Source: Trichoplax adhaerens
Taxonomy: Eukaryota; Placozoa; Uniplacotomia; Trichoplacea; Trichoplacidae
Assembly (NCBI RefSeq): GCF_000150275.1
Contig: NW_002060944.1
Span: 281,366 to 327,746, forward strand
DNA length: 46,381 nt
Direction of reading: 5' to 3'
Positions 36,201-46,381 of the stretch are shown here, piece by piece; position 1 is the first letter of the stretch, and every line of letters begins with the position of its first letter. Under the pieces are notes generated by a model that was not told the origin of the DNA, ran no database searches, and saw only the letters and a list, made by a program, of their open reading frames with translations. A program made the position numbers and the translations under genes.

Positions 36201-39200
36201 CCAAATGGTAAAATCATTGCATACGTAAGTTGAAAATGATCAACATATTGTTGCATGGTGATTTGTAACTTTTATGCGGTTAAAGATTTTAAATGTAGTG
36301 GCTGGCTAAATAAATTTCACTATCGGAACACTTTACATCTTGCATAGGGCAAGAATAGTAAATTTTTGGTTTATAAGGGGATATGTATTGATGATATTTA
36401 AATTTTTAGTCATCAGTGCTTGAATAATGTTATTACATCAAGTATCTATTAGATCTTACCCTTAGTAGAAAGATGGAAGACGTAAATCTGAATCAAGAAT
36501 AATACTTTCATTTATTTCGCATCGAATTATAGCCAGACTCAAAATATAAATGGCAGGTGTGGCATATTGAGAAGCAAGTGTGGCTACATTTTGTAAGAGT
36601 AACACGAAAAGCAGACAAACCTTCTCCATTTCTAAAATGCAATGAGATTGAATTCTCTCCGAATGATAATGATGTTATTATTTCATGGAATGGAAGAAAA
36701 GTGCAGGTATTTTATCGTAGTTCTTAGATCTTTGGGATATTGCTTATTACTGTTGGCGTCGCCATCTAAAGTGGATTGATTACATCATAACTCGTTTATT
36801 GCTCCAAAATAATTACTTTATAAAGCGTAAAATTGTGAAACCTTAAATATTGAATGAGCATCAATTAATAGAGTAGAGAAAATTGCCTTGATAAAGGTAA
36901 GAGACTGTTATTGTGATGTGGGTTATTAATAAAGATGTGTAAATTCTTTTAAATTAGGTTTGGAAGTTAGTTGATGAAATCTTCCATTCGGATAAAACTT
37001 GGATTGCTCATCATAATGACATCTTGCTCTGCCAGTTTGTCGAGGGCGGTCAAAAATTAATCACTTGGTGCTTGTTTAAGCAACAGTATACCCCACTTAA
37101 CGATCCTGGTCAGTTCATTCCAAAGGCATTAGGACTATCTTGGAATACTGAATTGAAGGTAACCTTAATTTCTCCGAACTTACTATGTTGCCACAATTAA
37201 AACTGCATGCTAATTATATCACGAGGTAAAATATCAATAAGATTGAGATATCATTGATATATTTTATTTCTGTTCTATACTAAAGTAAAAGTTCGCTGAC
37301 CGTATAAAAATAAGAAATAAATTTGTTGTAAAGCAATCAGTTGTAAATTAGCAAAGCATAAGTAGGTAAACATATTTTCATCGGTGAATTGGAGATTCAT
37401 TCCAATCATCCATATTATAGTCAAATTTTAATATTCATGTTACTGTATGATTAAAATCGATTCTAGAAATTAATGTTAATTCTAGCTGTAATTACTTTCA
37501 TCTCTGTAGTAATTATTCAATTTTAAAGCGAATACTAGTGGTAACTGCATATTGAAAAAAAGGAAACATGAGTATTATTCATTATTCTTTCCCTCGAGAC
37601 AGGTTTGGTCTACCGAAAACTATAGAGAATTACAGAAGATTAAGCTAAAATATACCTTGTTTAGGAATCAGTTTGTAGGATTACCGACAGTTCTCTTCCA
37701 ATTTGAATGCACTAAATACGTTAATAACGATTTATTACTCGTCGACTGTAGCAGTTCCGTCAGCGATCATAAATATTACACCGTACCATTACATGATTAC
37801 AACGATAAAAATGGAATAGTCATAGAAAACTGTCGACCACCGTCAGAGTATCAATGCCAATATCTTGATAATATGGATAAAGTATCTATATTTGATAACG
37901 GTAAAGGCTTGGCAGGCTTATATTTGCAAGAAATTAAGGTCTGTTTTAGTAGATCGTCTGATTGACCCGTGTTTGTTGCCATTTTTGGGTTTTAAGCCTT
38001 TATTGCGGAGATTGGTGTTGAAAGATTTCTTAATTGTTTTGCGCACCGTAGATTTATTTATATGAACGTAATGGAATGGTACCCTACCAGACCATCGATT
38101 TAGGTGCCGATATTTTATGGCGAAGTTTTCAATTTGTTCCTGGTGCGGACAATAGATTTATTTTCGCCGATACGGAACGATGCTACTTAGTTGCTATTAA
38201 AGACGACAAGGATCCAAAGCAAAGTAACCATTCAATTCCTGCTGTATTTGGCGACGTACAGTGCCAACGTCTTGAATTTATTGATGGTGTTATTGTGTGC
38301 GCCAAAATTATATCAACGACTGATGGAGAGCGATTTCTACAGGTTGGTCCTTTTTAGTACCTGTATAATATTGATTTCTAAAATTGTGCCTGGGTCTAGG
38401 AATAACTTGTTAGAGGAATGAATTTAATTACTACTGATATTTTAATTTTATCATATCGATTATAACAAGCTGTCTATGGATATAATCCTCAAATTTACCT
38501 AGATTCTTAATGATTTCAGATATAATATAGTTTCAATGATGAAGTAATGACTCTTGTATAACCTTAGGTTTATAAAGGAGACGATTTTCAATTGATAGAT
38601 CAAACTATTTTGCGACATGGTCGAAGAGCTGATGTTGGCGTTAATTGCCACTTATTTAAAGATTGGAATTACGTAGCAATCGTATATTTTATCGAACAAC
38701 GCCAGGAATCACGACTCTATTTTTCAATTACGGTATTTTTTCGACGATATCTTGCAATAGGACTGAAGAGTATCCAGTTATTTTATCCATCATATTACAT
38801 TTCTTAAATCATTCTATAGACTTAATTTTTACTTTTAAAGCATTGTAAAAAGTATTTTAGTGACGTTTATGAATGTGCTTTTGGCTATTTGCCATTTAAA
38901 TTTTTTAAAGAATCAATGCATCTTTTAATTATACCAGATTGAATCAAGCAGTTAAATTCAATAATTTATGCTACTGCTGCATTCACTAAGTATCCCTTCA
39001 TTTTTCTTTTGTACGATGGAAGTTGAAAGATTTAGATAACCTATCAGAAGATATGTGGACTGTTCATCACAAGTTGAAGTTAGATAAATTTCCCGAGATG
39101 CATTACTATAAATATCGGAAGAAGGATAATAGACTGATTATATATAGATCTCGCACAAACATAGTACGTCATTTTTGGTGTATGATATTAGAGTTCAAAA

Positions 39201-42200
39201 CTATTACTGTTGTGCAATCGATATTTCAGCCAAAGCTTAAGCTGGATTTTGTATTGCCATCATAAAGCAGCCAGTTTGGTTGAAATATTTCCTAATCTTG
39301 TTATAGTACGCCCTGGTATGGATCTTAAACTGTAGTAATGGAGAAACATTGGCTACATTTTATATGAGATCCTGCGATACCATGAAAATTATGCACTTAT
39401 TTAATCGCTATCTGATAGCAGCCTCGGCCGGTGGTCAAATTCATACGGTATGTCAAGTGGATTACTTTATTAAGCAACTCTTAGAAACTGCTCTAATAAA
39501 GTTTAATTTCATAATCGTAGTTTAAGCCTATGTAAATGTTATAGCGCAACATGTGCATTATCGAATATCAAGATTAGCATATTTGAAGTTGATTAACATA
39601 TTAATTTATTGCCTTAGCTTTGTTTTCTGCATGACGGTCTTTAGATAGTTAATTAGACTATTAAGTTGCTAAGCCGATGGTACTCTACTTTACTATTCAC
39701 AAGTTAAATTGATTTACCTAGCAATAATTAGAATCATTCCTTTTGACATTCACGGTATTAAGTAGGTCTGGAAATTAGATTCTAATTCCATTGAAATACT
39801 GGAAAAAATCCAACCAGATTTAAATGATATCAGTCTCTTATCTGTGTCTCATGTTGATATTACTGATACTGGTCCTAAAGTTCAAACAATATCAGTTCCG
39901 AAGCATAATGAATACTTCGATGGATGGCATATAGAATTTGAAAAACCGGTAAGAAAGATCAATAACCAAACTAAGATCTTTATAGGAAGATGCCGCTATA
40001 TTAATGTACGCAATAACTATTCTGACCCTCTCGTCATCTGAAATCGGTAAAAAATTAGATGACTAAGAATGGCGTAGAAATTTATCGGGTTGAAAATGAT
40101 CAACGGCAGCTAATTCAAAGCATGACAAATTTGAGCGGACAATCTTTATTTATCGTTCGAAATGGGAAGGATTTTACGGTAACTGATCTCATTACTTTGC
40201 TTTTCATGATATAATTATCTTATACTGATATATAATTTTAAGTTAACGAACTTCCTTGATACTTTTAGGCATATAATAGTAACAACAATCTTTTAATGAA
40301 AGTCTACCGTGGAAAATACTGCTACCCTAGCCAACCATTGGAATATGAAGTCCAGCTATGGTCCGATAATGATCATACTCTAGCTACATATTATGACGAA
40401 ACTATCCGACTTTATACCATCGAACATGAACATTGGTTTCATACCATCCAATCAAAAGAGTTAAAAGATCTGAAATTTATACAAATTAGTAATGAATTCA
40501 GTCTATGGGCCTATAAAACCTTGTGCTCCTGCCCTTACTATATCAAGCCTGTTTTACCTTCATTGTAAGTTTATAGATCGTACAAGCACGTTTTAATTGA
40601 AATATTATTAATGCATACCAAGGAATTTTATTTGATCATTCGAAACTAGATCACAAATATAATTGTGACTGTTTATGAGCTTCATTAAAGTCATTTGAAT
40701 ATTTACTCCTTTCTGTACCTTCTTGCATCGGTTAAAGTAAAGTATAATATTAGCAAATAATCTATTGTACTAACTGTAAATTTCAATTGAATCTTACCGA
40801 AAAAATTTAATTTATGTAAGCCACGTGTCCAATTTGTTTACTTTAGTTTGCTACTAGAGCTACTTTAAATATTTAATAATAATAGCTTGCTTAAATTTTG
40901 CTGAATAAGCATTGTATATTTGTATACCAGTAGATAATTTATCATGTAGTCCTTAATTATTGCTTTATCGTCCGCCATATTCGCTTAACATAGCTTGATA
41001 ATCGCATACAACAAACCTTTAGTGTACAATTTTGGCTATTATAATTAGGAATTATTGATTTCGATTGTGATGATTCTTTTTGACTTGCTCAGTGATAACG
41101 TTGAAAATATACCAATCATAATCAAGCCTTCTTCCGATGAAATGTAACTATAAATTTATATTACTCCATTATTTTGTATTTATCATATATTTAGGTGTAA
41201 ATATCTATTTGATCTTGTTCGTGTATCTTATACGTGAACGCTAATGTCAACTATTACTTCTATAATCGGCAATTAGAGCATTTAGACAACAAAAAGTTCG
41301 CTTCAATGAAGGAGATTTGATCAATCAAGGGTAATGAATGAAATCATATTATTTTTTCTATTGCCTGATAGAAACATTCATGTACTTCAATTAACGTAGT
41401 ATAGCATAGCCGTAATTTATTCCTATGATATTATCTATGTCCGTTGCAGCAGCAAAAGCATTCCGAGTGCTTTCTTAGCTGTTTGAGGTTAATTGTGATG
41501 TTGTAGAATTGTAGTTATCTCGATCGATCAAGATCTAAAAATTTAAAAGCTATTCCTATTTAATCTAACAATGTTGTTATACTAACGAAACCAAATAATT
41601 TTGATCATCTGCCACTTAGATCCCCTTCAGTGCAGAATACTGAAGAAGAAAGTCAAGTTATTAGTGAAACCATAACGTCGCAAATGTAATGCATCAATAA
41701 TATTTAGCGATATCATTTGCTGCTCGGTGATTCATGAATTTTATTTAGTTAATTTCAATCAAAGAATAACGGTAGCGTTCTCTATGCATTTCTAATTATA
41801 TTCATGAATGCGGTTAGTTGATAGATGATAATATAGCTATTGCTTAATTTAAGCCATGTCGCTTTGATATTTCTACTGGAACCAATGACTAAACATCTAC
41901 TCAATTTATGTTAAACTTAAAGGTTGTAATTATGCCATATCTGTTCATGGAAATTGTCAATGCAAATTATTTTTAATACTTATAGCTATTCCGATGAAAT
42001 CACAACTGTAGCAGATGTTCATACTAGCTGCCAACTGTAAGTAATTCCTTGCTTAATAAGACGAAATTTGTAATCTACTGCACAGTTCCTTAAATGGTGT
42101 CGCACTTGATTTTTATTTTAGAAATTCTGGCAATACTATGATAAAAGCAAATTCCCCTCCGATTCATGGGTAAATTTGATAATCTTTATTAGCTATTAGT

Positions 42201-45200
42201 ACTCTATATCATTGAAGATGTGTATTATAGCTGAACTGCAAGTGCTCACTTTTCATTTTTTATTCCTACAATTTAGTGAAGAAAATGCTCAGAGTATATC
42301 TAAAAATACGTTTCAAAGGTTAGTTAAGGTTAAGATAAGGCACAGATACGAAAACTTTATATAATATGCGGTACTTCTTGTATGTTAATAGTCAAGAAAC
42401 TGCTCAAGACAATCAAGAAGATGTACCACATCAACGGTAAGTTATATTAATTTAAAATCGATATTCGAAAAAATTTTTTATTTCTCTGATACATTAAATT
42501 TAAAGTAACACAAATTCAATCTGGTTTATCCTAGCCCTTTGCTTAGTGGGGATAATTTGAAAACGTTTGCTCTAGAAAAAACATCTGAACTGTTCGTCCC
42601 TTTTTTTCAATTTGAAATTAATTATTCAATGCCAGTCTATTGGCAGAAGTAAGTTAATTAACCGATTGTTTAATATTGTATAGATCTAATTCCAAGCCTG
42701 AAAATGCTTTAGACATTGAAAAAAAGACAGTAAAGACCCCGTAAGTACAATGCATCGATTAGAAGTGCTGCAAATATCAAATTGTTAAGCAGTCGAGCTA
42801 ACTTACGTTTCTTAATTGCCTATTTCTATAATAAAATTTAGGTTTAATTTTAAGCCGAAAAAGGCAGCAGAAATTGATTGGACAACAACAATGAAGCAAC
42901 AGTGAGTATTTGGCATGTAGAACTAGTCTTGAATTATAATTTACCTTCAAGTGATGTTGCGATTGATTATTGATTTCTTCAATGTCATCCAGATTTAATT
43001 CTAAGCCAGAGAATGAACTGGAAATTGAAGAAAAGAAAATGGAACAATTGTGAGTATTCTGTATTTATGAGAAATTGAAGATAATCTTATATCATGCTGC
43101 AAGTAATGTAGTAATAATATGGTTATATCATATTTATACCCTCCATAATATTTAGATTTAATTCCAAGCTTAGAAATGAGCCAAAAGAGGATTGGCTGTC
43201 AAATAAACCACTGTAAGCATATTGCATAAATTTGAAATTTAAGATAGGCTCTGATTTTAATCGATGTTGAAATATTCTAAGTATTTCAAACTTAAATGCG
43301 TATTTCTTTAAGATCGCCAAAGTTAAATTCCAAGCCTAGGATTGAACAAGATAGCTACTGGACGATGAAAAATCTACAGTATGTCCCTTTAATTTTCAAG
43401 AGTTTCTCAATTTGTAGTGGCTGTTTAAGTAATGTGCCTACTTACGGGTGATTTCTTGAATACTACCTAGATTAAAATTCGACCATGATAATATCCCAGA
43501 TATAGAAAAGAAGCTATCTAAAAAATTGTGAATACAATCTATAGATCAGAAATTAAAAATGTACTCAGATTGAAATTCTTTGACATTAATGCAGCTATTT
43601 ATTGCTTATTTCTTCAATATTGTCAGATTAAATTCTAAGCCTGAATATGTACCAGACATTGAATGGCAGGAAATGAAAAAACAGTATTTAAATTAATTAG
43701 ACATTTAAGATGTTCTTACAATTAATTTCTAAATGAAATGGTCGTTTATTACTTATTTCTTTCACGATTATTTATTTGCCTGTTGCCGGAATATCTCCCA
43801 GACAAAAGTCTAAGGAAGAAAATACACCTGAAATTGAATGGAAAACACTGAAGCAACAGTGAGTATATTCGGTTCATTAGGGATGCACGATATTACCTGG
43901 CTGAAAGCATTATCGAAATAAAGTTTTTTCTTTAGGCAGCAGCGATCATATTAGATGAATTGATTTGTAAGGGTTATTTAATACGTTTTTTCTTCCTTTA
44001 ATCATTTAGTGAAGAAAGTGTTCGTAAATTTGATAAGAATACTACACTTCGACGGTATGAATATTTTTCTACATCCTGTAACATTAGTTTAATAAATCAG
44101 CATTCATTTTATTAAATACGTGTGCTCAAATACCGTTGAAGTTCTAGCCAGCAGAGCTACAAACTAACAGAAGAAGTATTACCCACTTTATTGTAAATAT
44201 GCGTCCTAATAATCTTGAAACTGCATTGAGAACGTAAAAGTAGTTTAAGTTAATTGTTGCTTCATTACTATTTAAGCAATACCATGGAAAGTGTAGACCC
44301 TGTGGAAAAGTTACCAGTCTTTCAGCTGTAATTTATACGATTTTTTATTTAAACACCTCTAAAACCTGTTACCAGCGTGAATATTGTTTTCAATTTTTTA
44401 ACAACTCTTTCCGGAAATTTTAGTATTGATAGTATTGAAATTCTGGATGAAAATTTACCAATTCCACTGTAATCGAATTATTTCCTAATTAACTATTTAA
44501 TATCTTATCTTAGCGTAACTAGTATTTTGAAGGAAATTTTTCTTAAATTCTAGTAAGGAAAATATGGAAATTCAAGACGAAAATTTGCCAATTCCGCTGT
44601 ATTGAAGTTTTGCAAATTTATCGTGCTCAGTTACAAAATTTTGCTATTTATTGACATTTACGTATTTTTATTTAGAAATGAGGGGAATGAAACGTCTGTT
44701 ATGAAATTGCTTGATCTGCTGTAAGTTTTCCATACTGATACATGGGATTGTTAGAAAATACTCTCGGTAGATATGAACTTGGGTGATCAAACTCTGTACT
44801 TAAAATCAATTTAAATAAAAATATACTTCAGTTTTACAATTTACTAGACTTAATACGTGAAATTATACGTATTTTTTATATAGAGACGAGGAAGGAGAAA
44901 TTCCGGTAGATGTTTTACCTCTTCAGACGTGAGTTTTATAGCTAAAATGATTTAAATTAAAACAAATTTTAATTTTTTAGTTAACTCTAGCATATTCTTA
45001 ATTAGCGATGAGGGAAAGGAAACTTTGGCGGAGAATTTACCTATTCTGACGTAAGTTTTTAGACTTAAAAATGAATTAAATTATTACATATTTAATTTTC
45101 GCAATTATGAAATTTCATGTAAGCTTTTGAATATTTTTATTTAGCGATGAAAGAAAGGAAACTTCAGTAGAGGAATTAGCCGTTTTAATGTTTGTTTTAT

Positions 45201-46381
45201 AGTTAAAACAATTTTAGCTAATCTAATTTGAATTTTATAATTTATTAAAATTTTATAAATAAATTTTTAAATATTTTACATAGAGAAGAGGAAAAGGAAG
45301 CTCCAGTAGAGAAATTTCCTGTTTTGGGGTGAGTTTTATAGTTAAAAAAGACTTAGGTAGGACCACCTTTAATTTTTAAAATTTGCTAAAGTTTATACGT
45401 ATATTTTTATATCTTTCTATCTAGGAGCGAGGAAAAGGAGTGTCCAGTGGAAAAATTACTAGATATGACGTAAATCTTATAATTAAAATATTTAAATAAG
45501 AACATGTTTAGATTTTATAACGTATTAAATTTTATCATTAAACTATTGTACATATTTTAATCTAGCTATAAGGGAAAAGAAACTCCAAAAGAGAAATCAC
45601 CTGTTTTGACGTGAATTTTATAGTCAAAATGATTTCAATTTAAACGTATTTAAGCCTTGCAATTTACTAAATATACACGTAAACTTGTACATATTTTTAT
45701 CTACGAGTGAGGGAAATGAAACTCCAGCTGAGAAATTACCGGTTCCGACGTGAGTTAATTTATTAAAATATGTAGGATTTAAAGACACTGATGGCGCTAA
45801 GTTTGACTTAAGAAGTAAATTTTTTTAATTTTACCTTTCAGAAAGGAAAGCTTGGAACAACCAGATGAAAACCTAGCCAAACAGGCGTAATCCTTAATTA
45901 CTGCTATCTTGAAATTAATTTTAGTTATCAAGGATATTAACATCCATAACTTCTAATTAATTTTCTGTTTTTAATGCTTTTAAACCATAATTTAGCCATA
46001 CTTTTGAAGAAAATACACAAGATGGCCGCATCAATAATGAAAATACACAAGACAATATCGTTATTAATAACGACAATATGCAACATTGCCACATTAATAA
46101 TAAAGATATACAAGATAGCCATCCTTATAAAGAAAATACTCAAGTATTGAACAGGGACGTCGCCATTCAACGGTTACTTACATAACAACTAGCAGCTTTT
46201 TGTTTTCGGCCATTGATTATGAGTGCTTATTGGCCTAATTCTATGTTTATAAATATCTTATTTATTTTCTATGTAGCAGCGAAGAGCTTCCGAAATCAGA
46301 AAAAGACAAATTAGTTATTATTCGGTAATTGAAATCATTTAACTAAAATTATAGGATCGATGAAACGGTTGGAAATAAAGA
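33248..46381 (+). CDS. Apaf-1-like C-terminal half with micro-exon tail (3' incomplete)
   Basis: Sixteen core exons fit in phase: 33248-33335, 33723-33930, 34739-35108, 35257-35444, 35757-35907, 36138-36224, 36533-36706, 36958-37158, 37603-37938, 38052-38342, 38568-38732, 39023-39163, 39307-39447, 39766-39948, 40059-40178, 40269-40564; then small exons to the window end. Exon 1 has a possible nuclear signal (KRPR). Exons 1-3 match the Apaf-1 winged helix (ILQLSIFEKGIPIP ... FWEMSEDLV ... YSKNGR) and helical domain (HQQLVNHAIAANDF ... LHWIEVKFKA). Exons 5-16 look like WD-type propeller blades; several begin VWK or VWS, and one reads VWILNCSNGETLAT. No NB-ARC or CARD is visible, and a stop lies in frame 12 bp before the ATG. 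Apaf-1 propellers sense cytochrome c and hold the protein inactive; without the ATPase this could be a decoy or scaffold. Assignment is by pattern. Confidence 0.8.
41093..42648 (+). other. Micro-exons 1-8 of the tail (irregular set)
   Basis: The exons are 41093-41143, 41286-41330, 41620-41685, 41986-42036, 42122-42169, 42277-42318, 42392-42436 and 42535-42648. Sizes are 51, 45, 66, 51, 48, 42, 45 and 114 nt. Each lies between an AG acceptor and a GTAA-, GTTA- or GTAAG-type donor, is open in the one frame that continues from exon 16, and has phase 2 at both ends. The peptides are polar with little mutual likeness (for example EENAQSISKNTFQ and QETAQDNQEDVPHQ). Core exon 16 itself ends LPSL before a gtaagt donor, like later micro-exons. 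If that donor is ignored, the frame closes at 40566-40568, giving a short-tailed form. Confidence 0.75.
42684..43858 (+). repeat. Micro-exons 9-16: 157-bp exon-intron repeat series
   Basis: The exons are 42684-42740, 42842-42901, 42993-43049, 43156-43212, 43313-43378, 43471-43527, 43627-43683 and 43802-43858. Six of the eight are exactly 57 nt; the others are 60 and 66. Start-to-start spacing is 151-175 bp, mostly 156-158. The peptides share a pattern of FNSKPE, then about five residues, DIEW, then MKKQ, with basic ends. All are phase 2-2 and all are open. The introns also resemble each other (TATTTCTTCAAT-type ends), so whole exon-plus-intron units have been duplicated. Confidence 0.85.
44010..45886 (+). 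repeat. Micro-exons 17-30: 140-bp exon-intron repeat series
   Basis: The exons are 44010-44054, 44148-44192, 44277-44327, 44424-44468, 44554-44598, 44676-44720, 44884-44928, 45006-45050, 45145-45189, 45284-45328, 45425-45469, 45566-45610, 45708-45749 and 45842-45886. Twelve of fourteen are exactly 45 nt. The last several start 134-142 bp apart. The peptides follow DEGKETPVEKLPVLT with variation, an acidic 15-residue module. Introns share a GTGAGTTTTATAGTTAAAAT-like 5' part and a TATTTTTATCTAG-like 3' end. All are phase 2-2. The exon at 45708 uses a shifted acceptor and is one codon short. Confidence 0.87.
45996..46172 (+). repeat. Longer tail exon with internal 10-11-residue repeat
   Basis: This 177-nt exon (phase 2-2, 58 whole codons) contains about five tandem units of 30-33 nt, each like ENTQDxxxINN (ENTQDGRINN, ENTQDNIVINN, DNMQHCHINN, KDIQDSHPYK, ENTQVLN). 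The product is Asn/Gln/Asp-rich and probably unstructured. A minus-strand open frame across it (46170-45937) is a shadow. Confidence 0.8.
46277..46381 (+). other. Micro-exons 32 and 33 (last cut by window end)
   Basis: 46277-46324 (48 nt, SEELPKSEKDKLVIIR-like) follows the same acceptor, donor and phase rules. A further exon appears to start at 46355 (IDETVGNK and onward) and runs off the window. The gene therefore continues, and the true number of micro-exons is not known from this window. Confidence 0.7.

Noticed and set aside
39949-40041. Read-through of core exon 14 to a stop at 40041
   Set aside because: A good gtaaga donor at 39949 and an in-phase next exon at 40059 fit better. The read-through could be a retained-intron form.
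41450-41487. Candidate extra micro-exon between GCAG and GTTAAT
   Set aside because: Its length of 38 is not divisible by three and the expected phase gives a stop. At best it is a decayed unit.

Overview
The window reads as AT-rich, intron-dense animal DNA from a draft assembly (a 122-base N run at 20159-20280 and a single N at 20133). Short introns, several CARD-domain genes and an Apaf-1-like gene suggest an early-branching animal. A placozoan such as Trichoplax would fit, but that is an inference from gene content, not a database match.

Left half (1-29.3 kb): a shuffled cluster of duplicated CARD-domain genes. One CARD family has three copies: a broken one (1359-2040), a gene that reads intact (18421-19383) and a start-less exon-1 relic (21579-21641). 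A second CARD family has two copies: one broken by a 1-base deletion and a 3' replacement (7743-9696), and one that reads intact over five exons (26778-29273). Long direct duplications (2098-4557 with 21686-24261; 6846-9671 with 25905-28695; 11583-12103 with 24262-24787) tie the copies together and show that segment order has been rearranged. Palindromic GTAC-rich tracts and minisatellites lie between them.

Inside this cluster sits an endogenous CRESS-DNA virus (12104-14413): a 3' capsid piece, an uninterrupted Rep gene on the minus strand, an origin-like hairpin, a 4 x 53-bp tandem repeat, a copy of the 5' flank of the second CARD family, and a 5' capsid piece starting about 100 bp after that flank's TATA-like box. 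The paralogous block at 24787 lacks the insertion and fixes its left edge. The two capsid pieces overlap by about 16 codons but differ mostly at synonymous positions, so they probably come from two related viruses.

Right half (33.2 kb to the window end): one plus-strand gene. Its sixteen conventional exons (33248-40564, about 1046 codons) resemble the C-terminal half of Apaf-1 (winged helix, helical domain, then beta-propeller-like WD repeats), with no NB-ARC ATPase and no CARD visible. It then runs into at least 33 small exons, most 42-66 nt. Every complete one has a length divisible by three and is bounded by phase-2 introns. They fall into two tandem exon-plus-intron repeat series with periods near 157 bp and 140 bp, and encode a low-complexity acidic or lysine-rich tail of about 600 residues. 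This modular micro-exon tail is the most unusual structure in the window. With the CARD-only gene just upstream, the locus looks like an Apaf-1-type protein divided between genes, with the ATPase missing.
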